DNA of 64,000 nt from assembly GCA_017591395.1 (NCBI GenBank), contig WEDG01005117.1:1-64000 (forward strand), read 5' to 3'. The DNA comes from Schistocephalus solidus (taxonomy: Eukaryota; Platyhelminthes; Cestoda; Diphyllobothriidea; Diphyllobothriidae). Position 1 is the first letter of the stretch. The number at the start of each line of letters is the position of its first letter. This document shows, piece after piece, positions 23,831 to 35,404 of the stretch. The notes under the pieces were generated by a model. The model was given only the letters and a program-made list of their open reading frames with translations. It made no database searches and had not been told where the DNA came from. A program made the position numbers and the translations under genes.

Positions 23831-25379
23831 TTATTTAAGGCCCAGAGGGCCCCATCAATACAAAATAAGTACCGTGGTTTAAATAAATACAAAGTGGATA
23901 ATTGCTGCACTATGTGAGCATCCATGTGAACAGCAGAAATGAGTTGTATGATAAACATATCCGATTCAAAACGATTTGCCATTTTTAAAACAAAAGTCAA
24001 CAGTTTTTGGCATATAAGGTGAACTGGAAAAGAAGCAGTAAAAACCTCCTACGGCTAAATCGGACGCGGTGTTCGGCGAGCAGCCAATTTAAAAAAATAG
24101 GAGAAAAAACTGCTTCACTAAAAAATTAATAGCTAAATGCAATGGGATAGTATTGTGATGTTGCTGAAAAAGTATGAGGGTTCGGAACGCTCCTTGTCGG
24201 GTAAGAGATTAAAAAGCATTCATAGCTACTGTTGATAAACACCAGTGGAGGTGAGAGAGGACGAACTCATCGAAGACAACATGGTCGAAACGAAGAGGGG
24301 ACAGAAGAGGTCACGAGATCATCATCCAGATGCGACCTTGCTGTCTGCATAGACAATCACCAAAGGGGCGAAACCATCAGAACCCGCCTTGATCATTAAC
24401 AGAACCTGAAGACTATCATCAAGGTTGAAAATTCGGAGTAAAGTATCAAGGTTGCCAAAAGTTGGCAATGCTAGTTTAAAAGAAGGGTCAGCGAAAACGT
24501 GAATGCAAAGATTGACTCTGCAGAGGATGATGGAACTATAATTATAGACCAATATAATTACAAGGGAGCTGCTTCAAATACCAGGAGGACCCATTTCAAA
24601 ATCCAAAAGTTGCGAGTTTGGGAAGGAAACAGACAATAAGGACTTTATATCTTCCGAAGTTAAATGATTGCGTTATTTGGTTTTGAAAATAGCTAATGTA
24701 GACGACAACCTAATTTGCAGTGGAAGATTATTCCATATAAAAGCATATTTGGAGGCAAAAAACTGAGACCGGTAAGTTGTGTAGCTAAGAGGTGGCAAAT
24801 TGATCATGGAGGAATAACGAGTGGCATAGGGTCGATCTACCGGATTGAGAGCGTTGATTCGTGGGAGATTTGGGCTAGTGTTAACGTGCAACAGGAAGCA
24901 GAGACCAGCTTCGAGTCTTCTAACCCACAGAAATTTAATCTTTGCTAACTGGGATCTATCCGTATAAGAGATACTGTATCCAGGAAGATAAAAAGTCGTC
25001 GACTAAAAACCCTCTGAATTTTTTCAATCTATCTGCGGTCAGAGGCGTTCATCAGCCCAAAGAGGGGACAGCAGTATTCTAGGATAGGAAGAACAAACAT
25101 GCGGTATAGGTTTAACTTTATTTCCAGAAGGAAGAAATTTGTGATGTTTAACCACATATCTGTGCATTCTTTGCAGAAATTCGATCTGCAAAGCGATAAT
25201 GCTGGCTTATTCGTGTAGCTGAGACCTTAGTCTTTTATGGTTGAGCGTTCTAAAATTGTACTTTTTTGAAATACGAGGGATCCAGGAAGCTTGTCGGGGC
25301 CAAAACACATTGCACTGTTCTTAAATAGGCAGCATAAGGGCGAAGACTTAATTAGCTTAATAAATTTACTAAAAGTGTG
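23826..25379 (-). mobile_element. LINE-B, 3' segment
   Basis: Minus-strand LINE related to LINE-A. The 3' terminus is ggccctctgggccttaaat (reverse of 23828-23850). It contains the C-terminal domain (24673-24891: RSQFFASKYAFIWNNLPLQI) and thumb. Its upstream end at about 25340-25379 corresponds to LINE-A position about 7945. The next part of the same element resumes at about 25936, after a satellite block. ORFs are heavily decayed. Confidence 0.7.
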
Positions 25380-25935
25380 TGAAGTAAGATATGGTAGTAG
25401 TTACATATGTCGGTAAGTAGACAAGGTGAATTGAGGAAGGTGCTGCTAACGATACTACTTAACGGTAGTGCGTTAGATAAGGCAGCAATGACATACGTTG
25501 GTGAGCAGACATTATGCACAGTGGAATGGAATTCTTACGGTAGATATTGAAGGTATTAAGTAAGACATGACAGTTCTGACATGGGTCGGTGAGAAGACAT
25601 GGTAAACTGAGTAACAGACTGCTAACGGTTGGTCTACACGGTAGTAAGTAAGATATGGCAGTAATGACAAATACCAGTTTGCAAACATTATGAACTGTGG
25701 AAGAGACTGCTAACAATAAGTTTTGATGGTAGTAAGGTAGATAGAGCAGTAATGACACATGTAGGTGAGCAGACACAATAAAATGAGTAAGGGATTGCTA
25801 AATGCAGGTCTTCACGTTAGTAAGTTAAATATGTCAGAAATGGGTATGACAGTGTGGACATTGTGAACTGAGAAAGGGATGCCAATTGTATGCATTGACA
25901 GAAATAAGTAAGATATGGTAATTATGACATGGGAA
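25380..25935 (-). repeat. 88-bp satellite block 2, embedded in LINE-B
   Basis: About 6.3 monomers of the same satellite as 2746-4480. Recognisable pieces recur at about 88-base spacing: taagatatggtag, acatatgtcggtaagtagac, gaattgaggaagg, gctaacg and cacggtagtaagt. The strand column follows the host LINE-B; the repeat reads on the plus strand in the same orientation as block 1. The block starts near monomer position 80 and ends near position 18. Confidence 0.88.
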
Positions 25936-27162
25936 TTCCACTTGCCACGTTGAGTTTCACGCGGAAAGAGCAAGCACGTCTGCATGGATTTCTTCAAAGC
26001 ATCGTTTTGCCGAAGATTAAGGGAAGGATTATATGCATTTTAGATAGGCCGAATAAATAAAAGACTGAAAATGATTAACCACTGATGAAATATCATTAAC
26101 GTAATGCAAAAAATAGAGGACATAGCACATTGCCTTGAAGGAAACCGCATACAATATATTCTCAGATGAAGCTGAGGACCCCATTAAGACGTTTTGTTTA
26201 CGATTAGTTAGATATGGCGTTATGAAATCGGTCAGGTGACTACAAAGTTTTAAAGTTTCTAACTTCACTCTCAGTCACCTGTAAGGCACTTATCGAAGGC
26301 CTTGCTCAGCTTAAAAAAAAGGGTCTGTAGAAAATTGATCATTTCAAAGAGATGTTTAAAATATTTAAAAAGACAAAAGACGTGTTTCTCAAGAGCTATC
26401 AGATACAAAGCCATGTAAAGAAGAGCGAAAATTTTGATTGGTTATGCAAAAATCTGTAATTAGAACGATAATAACTTTTTCAAAGTGTTTACCAAGAGAA
26501 GGTGTTATATGAACACAGAGATTATTGTGAACGTCCAACCGTTGGCCAGATTAAAATAATGAAATAATAATAGAGGTTTTCCAATATTAAGGAAAGAAAC
26601 CGTTCTCGAGAAATCTGAGAACAATTTGCTCAGCAAAGGGGGAAAACCACTAAGCTGTTTAGCAAGGGAAATTGGGATGTTTTCGGTTCCAACTGAGGGT
26701 GAGTAGTTAAGTTGGCCTATGTGTTTCTTAATATTTGTAGGATCGAAATCAATGATAATGAGCAACTCATGAGATGTCAGTTAGATTGAAAGAATGGGAT
26801 TGGTTTAAAGGGTAAAATGTTTGTCAAAGAATGAATTTAAGAGGTCTGCTTCGTCCAAATCCTCTGTAATGAAGTTATTATTGCAATCGAGTAAGGACGG
26901 AATAGCTTTGTGAGATTTAGCGAATGAACGGAATGGAATTATTATCATTGCTCATTGCTAGAGACTCCCTAAGCCTATCTCGCGCGATCCTTAGTTTTGA
27001 AGCATATTTAAATATTTGTGCACTCCTAAGTGGACTGATAAAAACTCAAGGAAGGATTTTTAAGCTGTTTTCGTAGTTTTTGAAGTTAATTTTGAAGACA
27101 GTGTGGCACCGTGGAAGAAGCAGCTTTTGATAAAATGGTATATTGTGGAATTAAATTGAGGA
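25936..27162 (-). mobile_element. LINE-B, middle segment (RT N-terminal half and linker)
   Basis: Continues LINE-B. aatttccac/ggaaagag pieces at 25936 align with LINE-A 7945-7985. 26029-26268 reads FITPYLTNRKQNVLMGSS and LHYVNDIS, an RT fragment. 26505-26765 reads FDPTNIKKHIGQLNYSPSVG and IPISLAKQLSG, the RT start. 26940-27150 matches the LINE-A linker. The right end (about 27162) is interrupted by the plus-strand LINE-C at 27163-28411, after which LINE-B resumes. Confidence 0.7.
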
Positions 27163-28231
27163 AGCCTTATGAGAGCCGCACGAGAGACTGCTTTACAAGC
27201 TAGAAAGAATTGGAATCAGAGGTAACCTCCGCAAGTGGATCGAAAACTTCCTCGTGGGTCGGCGCCAGGTTGTGTGCATCGGCCAAGAGAGGTCAAGGTC
27301 TGCTGCGGTCGAGAGTGGGGTTCCTCAGGGTTCAGTACTAGGGCCAATACTGTTTTTAATATACGTGAACGATTGTGTCAGGAATCTCGACTGTGAAGCA
27401 GCAATGTTTGACGACGACATTAAAATCTGGAATGTAATCCAGAGCACTGCTGACGAAGATAAACTGCAGATCAACCTAACTCGGTTGGAGGAGTGGTCGA
27501 ATCATTGGCTTTTGCGGTTCAACGTCGATAAGTGTACAATACTTCGCTTAGGCAACCCGTCTGGATCTGCCGAAAGTAGAAGATACTTTCTCAACGGTGA
27601 AGCCTTAAAAGACGTGGAAACCCAAAAGGACCTTGGTGTGCTGATGACCACCACCTTAAAACCATCGTCTCACTGCTCGAAAGTGGCGTAGAGGGCAATT
27701 TCGGTGTTGCATGCCATCAGACGAGCCTTTTTGGATTTCGATGAAGATCCTTTTGCTAAGACCTTTGGAACATTCATTAGGCCACATTTGGAATATGCTA
27801 TGCACGCCTGGAAACCCTGGACAGTTCAAGATCAGAACTGCCTCGAAAGAGTCCAGAGGAAAGCCACCAAAATGGTTAGAAGTCAAAGCTCCCTGCCATA
27901 TCCCACCCGCCTAATGAATCTTAATCTGTTCCCTTTGAGTTATAGGCAAATGCGTGGTGATCTCCTGCAGACATTCCGCATTGTGAAGGGATTGGATTGT
28001 TGCCTGGAATTCTCGAACTTCTTTGAATTTGCCACCACGACCCATCTCCGAGGTCACCCATTGAAACTGCGTGTCCAGCAGGCGAGACTGGATGTGCGCA
28101 AGTTCTCCTTCTCTGTCAGAGTTGTTAAACAATGGAATGCCCTCCCTGAAGACGTTGTGATGTCACCATCGCTGGAAAGCTTTAAAAGGAACCTTGACAG
28201 TTTTATGTTCCGCAACGAGCCTGAGCGATGA
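27163..28231 (+). pseudogene. LINE-C RT C-terminal half, open apart from one TAG
   Basis: A single frame from about 27163 to 28231. It reads HERLLYKLERIGIRGNLRKW, VESGVPQGSVLGPILFLIYV and AAMFDDDIKIW (catalytic box with the usual Ala changed to Asp; the DD pair is present). DLGVLMTTTLKPSSHCSKVA is followed by an in-frame TAG at 27689-27691, then RAISVLHAIRRAFLDF, FGTFIRPHLEYAMHAWKP, LFPLSYRQMRGDLLQTFRIV and VVKQWNALPEDVV. It stops at 28231, with 150-180 bases of 3' UTR. The N-terminal EN and first RT blocks are missing by 5' truncation. Confidence 0.88.
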
Positions 28232-28411
28232 GGCATTTATCTTAACCCTCGAGAGTCGTGCACCACTTGTCAAATTTTATGACCGCCTTTTGTACCTTGG
28301 CAACCCACACGGTTTCTCTGTATACCGCACTTAATTTTACGTTACAAATAGGGTACTCAAAGGCCCATGCCTATTTCCCTCAATAAATTGAATTGAATTG
28401 AATTGAATTGA
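27163..28411 (+). mobile_element. LINE-C copy 2 (youngest-looking), inserted in LINE-B, (aattg)n tail
   Basis: A 5'-truncated LINE starting in the RT domain and ending with about six copies of the pentamer aattg (28382-28411). The flanks are LINE-B, whose LINE-A counterpart is continuous across the site. The target contains aaattga, which could have paired with the tail during target-primed reverse transcription. The coding strand is open except for one stop, so this insertion is relatively recent. Confidence 0.85.
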
Positions 28412-29189
28412 ATTGATAGGCCTTGCACTGTATCTTGGAAAAAAACTTGATTCATTTATTGAAAAAGCGTTTGGCCAAACCAGAGTGCTTGTAAATTTTT
28501 TGAATAATTATTTGCATACATGAGCAAAGTCAAAGTAGGTACGTTTCATTTCTGGCTTTACAAAGGAGATGACTTGTAAAAAAACGAATTTTATGCGTGA
28601 TCCCGTGTAAAAAGGTTTTGATGGCAATTAATAAACAAAGGATGGACGAAATTAGTAAAAATTAAATCTTAAATACGACTCTTTCGAGTAACTGAGCTGA
28701 TATATTGAGACATGTTTGAAAAATAAATCATGTTCAACAATTTTTCAAATTTTCGCCAATGATTATTTGCACGGCAGTCAATTTATGGTAAATTAAAATC
28801 TCCTACGATTATTGCGACATCAACCTGTGCTTCTGTGACTTTTTCAAAGAGACAAGTGTGATGCCTTTCATTGCCAGTATAACAAGGAAGATTATAGACA
28901 CAGTCAAAAATTGTTTTTTTTTCTAGTGCATGAGGATGACTGAAAGGAAACAATTATTTCCGGAAAACGAAGAATGAAGGGGAATGTTCAAGAGACGATC
29001 TAACGTTCAAACCACGAACATTGACACATTTTTCAACAAGGTCTTGTCGATATAAACTTAAGTTAACTAAAGCGAGCTTCGAGTCTGAAATTCGTACATG
29101 AGTGAAAGATTCTGTGATGCACATAATATCTGCTGCATTTCTTAGCTCAGTCATCATTTTCACGACTGACCTCGCGTTGAGTGATACTG
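28412..29189 (-). mobile_element. LINE-B, 5' segment (endonuclease), truncated at satellite
   Basis: Resumption of LINE-B after the LINE-C insertion: aggccttgcactgtatc aligns with LINE-A 9213-9235. It contains EN sequence up to its N-terminus, YYSVSLNARSVVKMMTELRN, then CITESFTH and LYRQDLVEKCVNVRG (28954-29244). The middle of EN (GDFN region, about 28790-28810) survives only as traces. The 5' end stops at about 29189, where satellite begins, so this copy is 5'-truncated at the start of EN. Confidence 0.7.
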
Positions 29190-29509
29190 AGTAGTAGACT
29201 GGTAACGGAAGATATTGAATGTAGTAAGAAATACATGGAAGCAAAGATATATGTCAGTGAGTTGACATGGTGAACTATGCAAGAAACTGTTAACGGTACG
29301 TATGAAAGGTAGTAAGTAAGATATCAGTATACTGACATGCTTAGGTGCGTAGACATGGTGAATTGAGGAAGAGACTGCTAACGGTAGGCATTGAGGGTAG
29401 TAAGTTATATATGGCACTTATGTCATGTATCGGTGGGTATACCTGGCAAACTGAGGAAAGGACTAATTACGGTATGCATTGACGGTATTAAGTTATGCAC
29501 GGAAGTAAT
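29190..29509 (+). repeat. 88-bp satellite block 3
   Basis: About 3.6 monomers: actggtaacggaagatattg, gtagtaagaaatacatgg, acatggtgaactatgc, then further copies to gtaattca at 29508. Ends at monomer position about 18, exactly where LINE-A copy 3 begins. Confidence 0.85.
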
Positions 29510-30055
29510 TCAAGGTCTAGGTCAAGGTCGAAGGCGGTTGGTGCAAATTCAAAGATAAGTGAATTTTTCGGATTTATTTGTTTCCTGTCGATAATATTAG
29601 CTTAATTAGTGACAATTTATTGTATTTCTAATACATTATCAACTGCACACACCTGCAGTTATTGCAATTGACAATAGGGAGAAATATACGGTTTTAAACT
29701 TTTTCACCCTACATAGCCTCATTAAAGTTCTCGCGAATTTACGTAAAAAGGACGACATCTAAAGGTTTATTCTAGAAATAAATTTGTATTTTGTATGTTC
29801 ACCTTATTTACTGCAAAAAATAATTTGCAGTAGCTTATATACCAGTTGATATAATTTATAATCCTGCATAGCCATGGCGAAGTGCACTTCGCTAATTCCA
29901 TTTTCATTTTAAACTCGTTACCTAGCAGATATTTGCTTGCAGTGCCTTGCTTAAAACACAATTTCAAATATTACATCTTTTATCCCGCAAAACGTCACTA
30001 GTGACAATTTTGTTTTCGTATAATCGATTTCAAAATACTTATATTTTAAAATCAA

Positions 30056-30795
30056 TATGAAACCCCAGTCAGTGCTTAGACGCAAACATCCACTTCGCGT
30101 AAAACTTCCACAATAAGCATGAAGAAATTCTACCTTGACGCCCTGAAAAACTTTAATACCTTTATGTCTAAATATGGTTCTCTCTTCACGATCCTTGGTA
30201 CTATTTTTGAGGGAAAGTTGTCTTCACTCACTTCTCAGCAATGCGAGAAACTAGAGCTTTTTGTAAACATGGTCAGTACCGATTCAATTGACCGACATAA
30301 AAGAGGTTTCAATTTTCTTTTAAAAAGTGTCCCCAAGAGAAAAATCCCCCTGGTTGTGTATTTCATTTCCTTTACTCATGCGGTTTTAACTTTAATGTCG
30401 CTGAAGTTAAAAGGTTGTCTTCCGGTAGCAAAAACCTGCCAGTTCTGGTTAAACTTTTGTCAGCGATTGAAGTTGACCTAATTTTCTCTAAGCATGAGCA
30501 TTCAGCTCAATATTTGAAAAAAAACAAGTTGTTTATCTGTAGGGATAAAACCCCAATGGAACGACGGTTTTCACCCTCATTAGCAAACAAGAAGCCTTTG
30601 TCTACACCTTCAATATCAAAAGTTATCTCAGAGGTTTGTCCTGTAGCAAATGCAACCCCACGGCCCTCCGGATCGACAGGAATTTCGATTCCAGCTGAAT
30701 CTTCACCCGCTTACCTCTTTCCTTGTTCAAGTGAAATCATATCAACACCAATTCTTTCTCCTCTCAAGAAAACATTGCCTGCTTTACCTGAATAA
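30056..30795 (+). pseudogene. LINE-A ORF1, copy 3
   Basis: The Met at 30056 opens MKPQSVLRRKHPLRVKLPQ and stops early (TAA at 30113). The downstream frame (30119-30481) reads FNTFMSKYGSLFTILGTIFE and IDRHKRGFNFLLK. A shift near 30430 leads to IFSKHEHSAQYLKK, MERRFSPSLANKK and PSGSTGISIPAESSP, ending at 30795. It is the same ORF1 as at 10747-9790 on the minus strand. The family is not recognised; the Lys/Ser-rich tail fits nucleic-acid binding. Confidence 0.6.
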
Positions 30796-31299
30796 TCTAG
30801 TAAACTTAAGATAACTCTCAGCAAATCTTAAATCCTTGGCTAGGCCAGGCATAAAAATCAGTAGGCATTACCTATGGGAAACCTGCTACCTCTTCAGCAT
30901 CTTCAACCGCTGCGAATGCTAAAGTTATCATCTTTACCGACCCAAAATTGTCCGAAATCCCCAAATAATTAACCCTTTTAATTATTTTACCAGTTTTTCG
31001 AAATTATTTATTCCTTTTTTAAATGCACGTTTTCCGCCAATTTATGCAAACTTCAATCAATTTCTCATTTCTATGCCACCCCTTATCTTTCCCACGCCAC
31101 AATATAGCCTTCCCTTCCAAAGTTTTTATCTAAATATGCGGTTGTACAATAACCTCAGTTCATTAAACAGTAAAATTTTTGACAAACTGTAACCCAGAGC
31201 ATTTTTTGATTTCCACCTTTCGTTTCGTCTCTCCAGTTTTCTGCTCCGCTACCAAATAATCCTTTTTAAAATACTTATGAGCGTAATTTGCAGTTCAGG

Positions 31300-34110
31300 A
31301 GTAAGCCCAGCTTTGTTTCACTCAATGCAAGATCAGTTGTTAATAAGATGACTGAGCAAATAACAGTAGTTTTTGAGCTTAATCCAGATGTGCTCTGCAT
31401 CACTTAATCCTGGGCTTTCTCTCTTATTTCTAACTTGACGCTTGCTATAGATAATTTCAATCTGTCCCGACAAGTTCGTGCTGAAAAACGTGGTGGTTGC
31501 CTCCTTTATATTAAGTCCTCCGTTGTACATTTCCTTTTTCAGCTGAGCATTTCGTCCTTTTCTGGAAATTTATGCCTTGCTTCAGTCATCTTCCCGACCA
31601 ATAAAAAAGCGGTTATTCGCTGTGTCTATAATCCCCCGTGTTATTCTGGCAATGAAAGCGAGCTTTGTGAACTATTTGAAAAAATTGCAGAGGCTCAATT
31701 TGCTGTCAAAATAATCGTAGGCGATTTTAATCTGCCAGACATTGACTGGAAGGCCAATTCCTTTCCGTCAAAACATCAGAAATTGACCGATTTTATTTTG
31801 TTTCAAACATTTACAACAGGTCGGATCAGTTACTAGAAAAGACAACATTTGAGATTTAATTTTTATAAATGATGTCAACCCTCTCTATATGAATTTCCAT
31901 CGTGATCTATTCACAAGTGATTACGTAATAATTCACTGTTGTTTTCCAGTCCCTATTCTTATGAAGCCTGAGGTTAAATGCAATAAACTCGACTTTGTTA
32001 TCACAAAACATAAAATAATAACTAATTTCATAAGCACTCTAGATTGGCATAGCATATGTTCAATCAAAGATCCAAACTTTTTCCGTGAGCTATTGCAGAG
32101 CCTCAAAGAAAAAGAATAGACTTTTATTTCGTTGAAGATTTGTAATCCAAATAGAGCTTCTTCTACTGTTCCAAATTTTCTCAAAAACAGATTTAAAAAT
32201 TATGAAAGCATTTTAAAGATACATCTAAAAGCTCTTTGTCAGTTCACTTAAGGATTGCACATATACTTGAAATAGCATCGAAAATTAGGCTCGCGCGAGA
32301 TAAACGTAGGGAATCTTAGGCACTAAGTGATGCCAATTCATGCAAATCTGTTGCTCAAATCTTCCATGTTTGGTCATCGGTTAAGCGTCTGAATGCAATT
32401 GCGCCCTTTATTGACTGTAACGAAAATCTCGTTACAGAGGATATGGTCAAAGCAGAATTGTCAAATTCGTTTTTACCAACAACTTTACCACTGAAACTAG
32501 CCTCACTTACCCAATTCCTCTGCTTTCAAATTTGCTTCTAACAACCACAAATTTCTCGCCTTCACGTATTCAAAAATAAAAAGCTCACCTAAAAAATTCA
32601 CATTCGGTTGGAACTGATTACATTACAAACTCACTAATTAAACAGTTAAGGTATTTTCCACCTCCACTTAGCATATTATTCTCAGTATTTCTCGGAAATG
32701 GTTTCTTCCCCGATTATTGAAAAACCTCTGTTTCCTGATCTGACATTCATAGCTATAACGGTGTTCATAAAACGCCCTCGCTTGCTAAACACTTCGAAAA
32801 ACTATTCGCAAAACAAATAACGGATTTTTGCATAAGGAACCAAAGTATCAACTTTTACGAACTTGGCTTTTTACCGTGTCGCTCTTTTGAAACCTGCCAT
32901 ACGTATTTTTTAAATCTACAATCCTCTCTTCTGATCATCTATCCACAGAAGTAATCTATTATGATCTAAGTAAGGCATTCGGTAAAGTGCCTCATGGACT
33001 TATTCTAGTTAAACTAGAAGCCACAGGTATTCATAGTCCCCTTACCGACTTTATAAGATCATACCTATATGATGGAAACCAAATGTGTTAGCAGAGTCCT
33101 CATTCACAAGTGCTACCCCGATTGTGATTGGTGTCCTTCAAGGTACCGTATTAGGTCCGTTATAGGTCATGCTTTATATAAATTATATTTCATCGATAGT
33201 TAAACATGCTCAATCTTTATTTATGCTGTTGACCTCAAATGCGTGTATTCCTTCTCTAACTCTACGACCGAACGATACTTAGAACAAATTCATTCGGACT
33301 TAGACGCTCTTCTTGCCTGGAACTACACATGGCTAATGGAGTTCTCACCTTCTTAGTGTCGCTACATGAATTTTGGGCCTGTAAGGCTGCCGCAGCCTCT
33401 TATTTTTGAAGGTTACCGTATTATTGAATGTTCCTCCATCAAGGACTATGGCCTTGGGCTACACCAATAAATTAGATCTTTCGCTTTATGCCAATAGAAT
33501 TAGGGCCAAAGCTGCTCAGATTTGCGGCTTTATTTCCTATAATTTCTACCTTCCAAAAATTAAATGAAGACTTAAGCGAATGTTTGTACTTCCCATCCTT
33601 GAATTTTGCTGTCCCTTCTTCGGTTAATGAACGAATCTAGCCGTTCGAAAATTGAAAATGTCCAAAGAAATTTCACAAAAAACTACTTACTACTTTCAAC
33701 TACTTCCTACTCAACAAGATGCCAGCTAATGAAGCTAAAATTTCTTTGGGTCAGCAGACTTGAAGCAGGCTTTTGTCTCCTTTTCCGTCTAAATTATAGT
33801 TCAAATCTCCTCAAGTTTTCTGTAACTACCCCTGTTAGTCTTCCTTATAACCTAAGAAATTCTGCACTAATTATTCCTCCCCCTGCATCCTCCACGTGTA
33901 TACGCTCTCTCTTCTTTGTTTCTAGGTATAATTTTCTTTGGAATAACTTGCCAATTGAAAGAAAGTAATAAACTCGTCTATCTGCATTCAAGCGAATACT
34001 GCACATTTATCTGAACACTGATTCTATTAACTTTTTATTTTTCTCATCTTTTTCCAATAGCTTTCCACTTGACTCGGAGAGAAGACCATCGGAATTTAAT
34101 CGACCCTCCT
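31300..34110 (+). pseudogene. LINE-A ORF2 copy 3: endonuclease, RT and C-terminus, decayed
   Basis: EN: FVSLNARSVVNKMTEQ (about 31315), NPDVLCIT, RAEKRGGCLLYIKSS, VIRCVYNPPCYSG and IVGDFNLPDIDW (31435-31836), then a shift. Linker: FHRDLFTSDYVIIHCCFPVP (31889-32119). RT: a Y-D-x-S-K-A-F-x-K-V-P-H-like block (about 32955-32990) and a catalytic box degraded to YAVDLK (about 33220), which has lost one Asp. Thumb FALYANRI-like sequence lies near 33480. C-terminus 33606-33968: SRSKIENVQRNFTKN and SRYNFLWNNLPIE. Not functional. Confidence 0.8.
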
Positions 34111-34688
34111 GAAACTATATTTTCGCTTTCTCGCTTCCCCCATGAACCATGATGTCTCCTTATATCACCAGTCATCCAAACGAGGAAATCATTCCGACGT
34201 ACACATTTGGTAATCCATAGTCTAAAATTCTGCTGTTTCATTGTATACTAACCATAATCAGATTTCAATTCTGGATCCTAAGATGCTGAGGACTAAAATT
34301 CATTGATGCATTTTCGTGAGATTTTGTTCCTACGCCTTAGTGATCAAGAACGCATAATCTCCACGTTTCATTATCTCATTCTGAAATGCTTCTGTAATAT
34401 TAACCTACTCTACCACCTGACCTTATTTTTAGCAGTTTTTTCTCCTACCTTCTATTCGAAAATGGAGGCCTATTGAACTCTGCCTCCATTTGAAGGTAGG
34501 AGTTTCTTTACTGTCTATTTTTTCTACTCCACCATTAATTTCAAAAAATCGCTTACTGTTGACCTAGCAGGAAAAGGTCTGTCTACATTATTAAATATTT
34601 GTACATTTTATCTGCAAAAATTGTCATAACTTTATATTGTTATGAATATTTGTTTAGACAGTGCCTTGCCGGTTCTAACCAAATATTC

Positions 34689-34905
34689 CAAATGTGTCGG
34701 TGTGTAGTCATGGTGAAGTGATGAAGGGGCTGCTAATGGCAGGTATTGAGGGCAGTAAGTAACATATGACAGTAATGAAATTGGTCAGTGAATAGACATG
34801 GTGAACTGTTGAAGTGACTGCTTACGGGAGCTTTTTACGGTGGATACTCAGATAGGGCTGTTGTTATATCCGTAGGTGGGTAGAATGTGAACGAAAGAAT
34901 GAACT
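34689..34905 (+). repeat. 88-bp satellite block 4 (right half of block 3 array)
   Basis: About 2.5 monomers beginning atgtgtcggtgtgtagtcat, then gggctgctaatggcagg, gcagtaagtaacatatgaca, acatggtgaactgttgaag. Decays after about 34905. In phase with block 3 across the LINE-A insertion. Confidence 0.82.
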
Positions 34906-35404
34906 TCCAAGGACGGCATTGGTATTTGTAACCATCGCATTAGAATTGACCTTAGTTTCACAAAAACAGCAAAAACGTCAATTCAATTTTTTTTTCTGTT
35001 CTTCAAAAAACGCTGTGTGCAATATGGTCAGAATTCCTTTCTGTATACGTTATTATTTTACACGGATTGTCTTGTATAAATATAACTAGAAGAACAAATC
35101 GCTGATTGTCAACATTCCAAATAAATGCCTTACAATCATTTTTTTCAATTTTATGGTTTTTCAGCACATGCCGGTTTCACCCGCACAGACTTCGATAGAA
35201 CCCTGTTGCTTTGACATCGGTATAAAAGGATAACTGTTCTGCCTTAAAACATTTGCGGATTTCACACTTTTCCATCGTTGAGCATGTAAACTGGCAATAA
35301 ATAAATAAAATAAAGCAGAACATTAACCTGGGGTTTTCGGCTTTCTTGGTGCGGTACATAACCTACCATTACAGAACCCACGAAAGCAAATGCAGCGAAT
35401 TTAT
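34906..35404. other. No gene recognised
   Basis: AT-rich, nothing identifiable in about 500 bases on either strand. Confidence 0.5.

Larger units (their letters stand above)
29510..34688 (+). mobile_element. LINE-A copy 3, about 5.2 kb, full length, inserted in satellite
   Basis: Runs from a 5' end (ggtctaggtcaaggtcg) to the ccggttctaacc 3' block and tail. The satellite flanks are in phase: the left ends at monomer position about 18 and the right resumes at about 17, so the array was continuous before insertion. It contains a 5' UTR (29510-30055), ORF1 (30056-30795) and ORF2 (about 31300-34110). All parts have frameshifts and stops, but no large deletion was seen. It serves as the family reference here. 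Confidence 0.87.
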
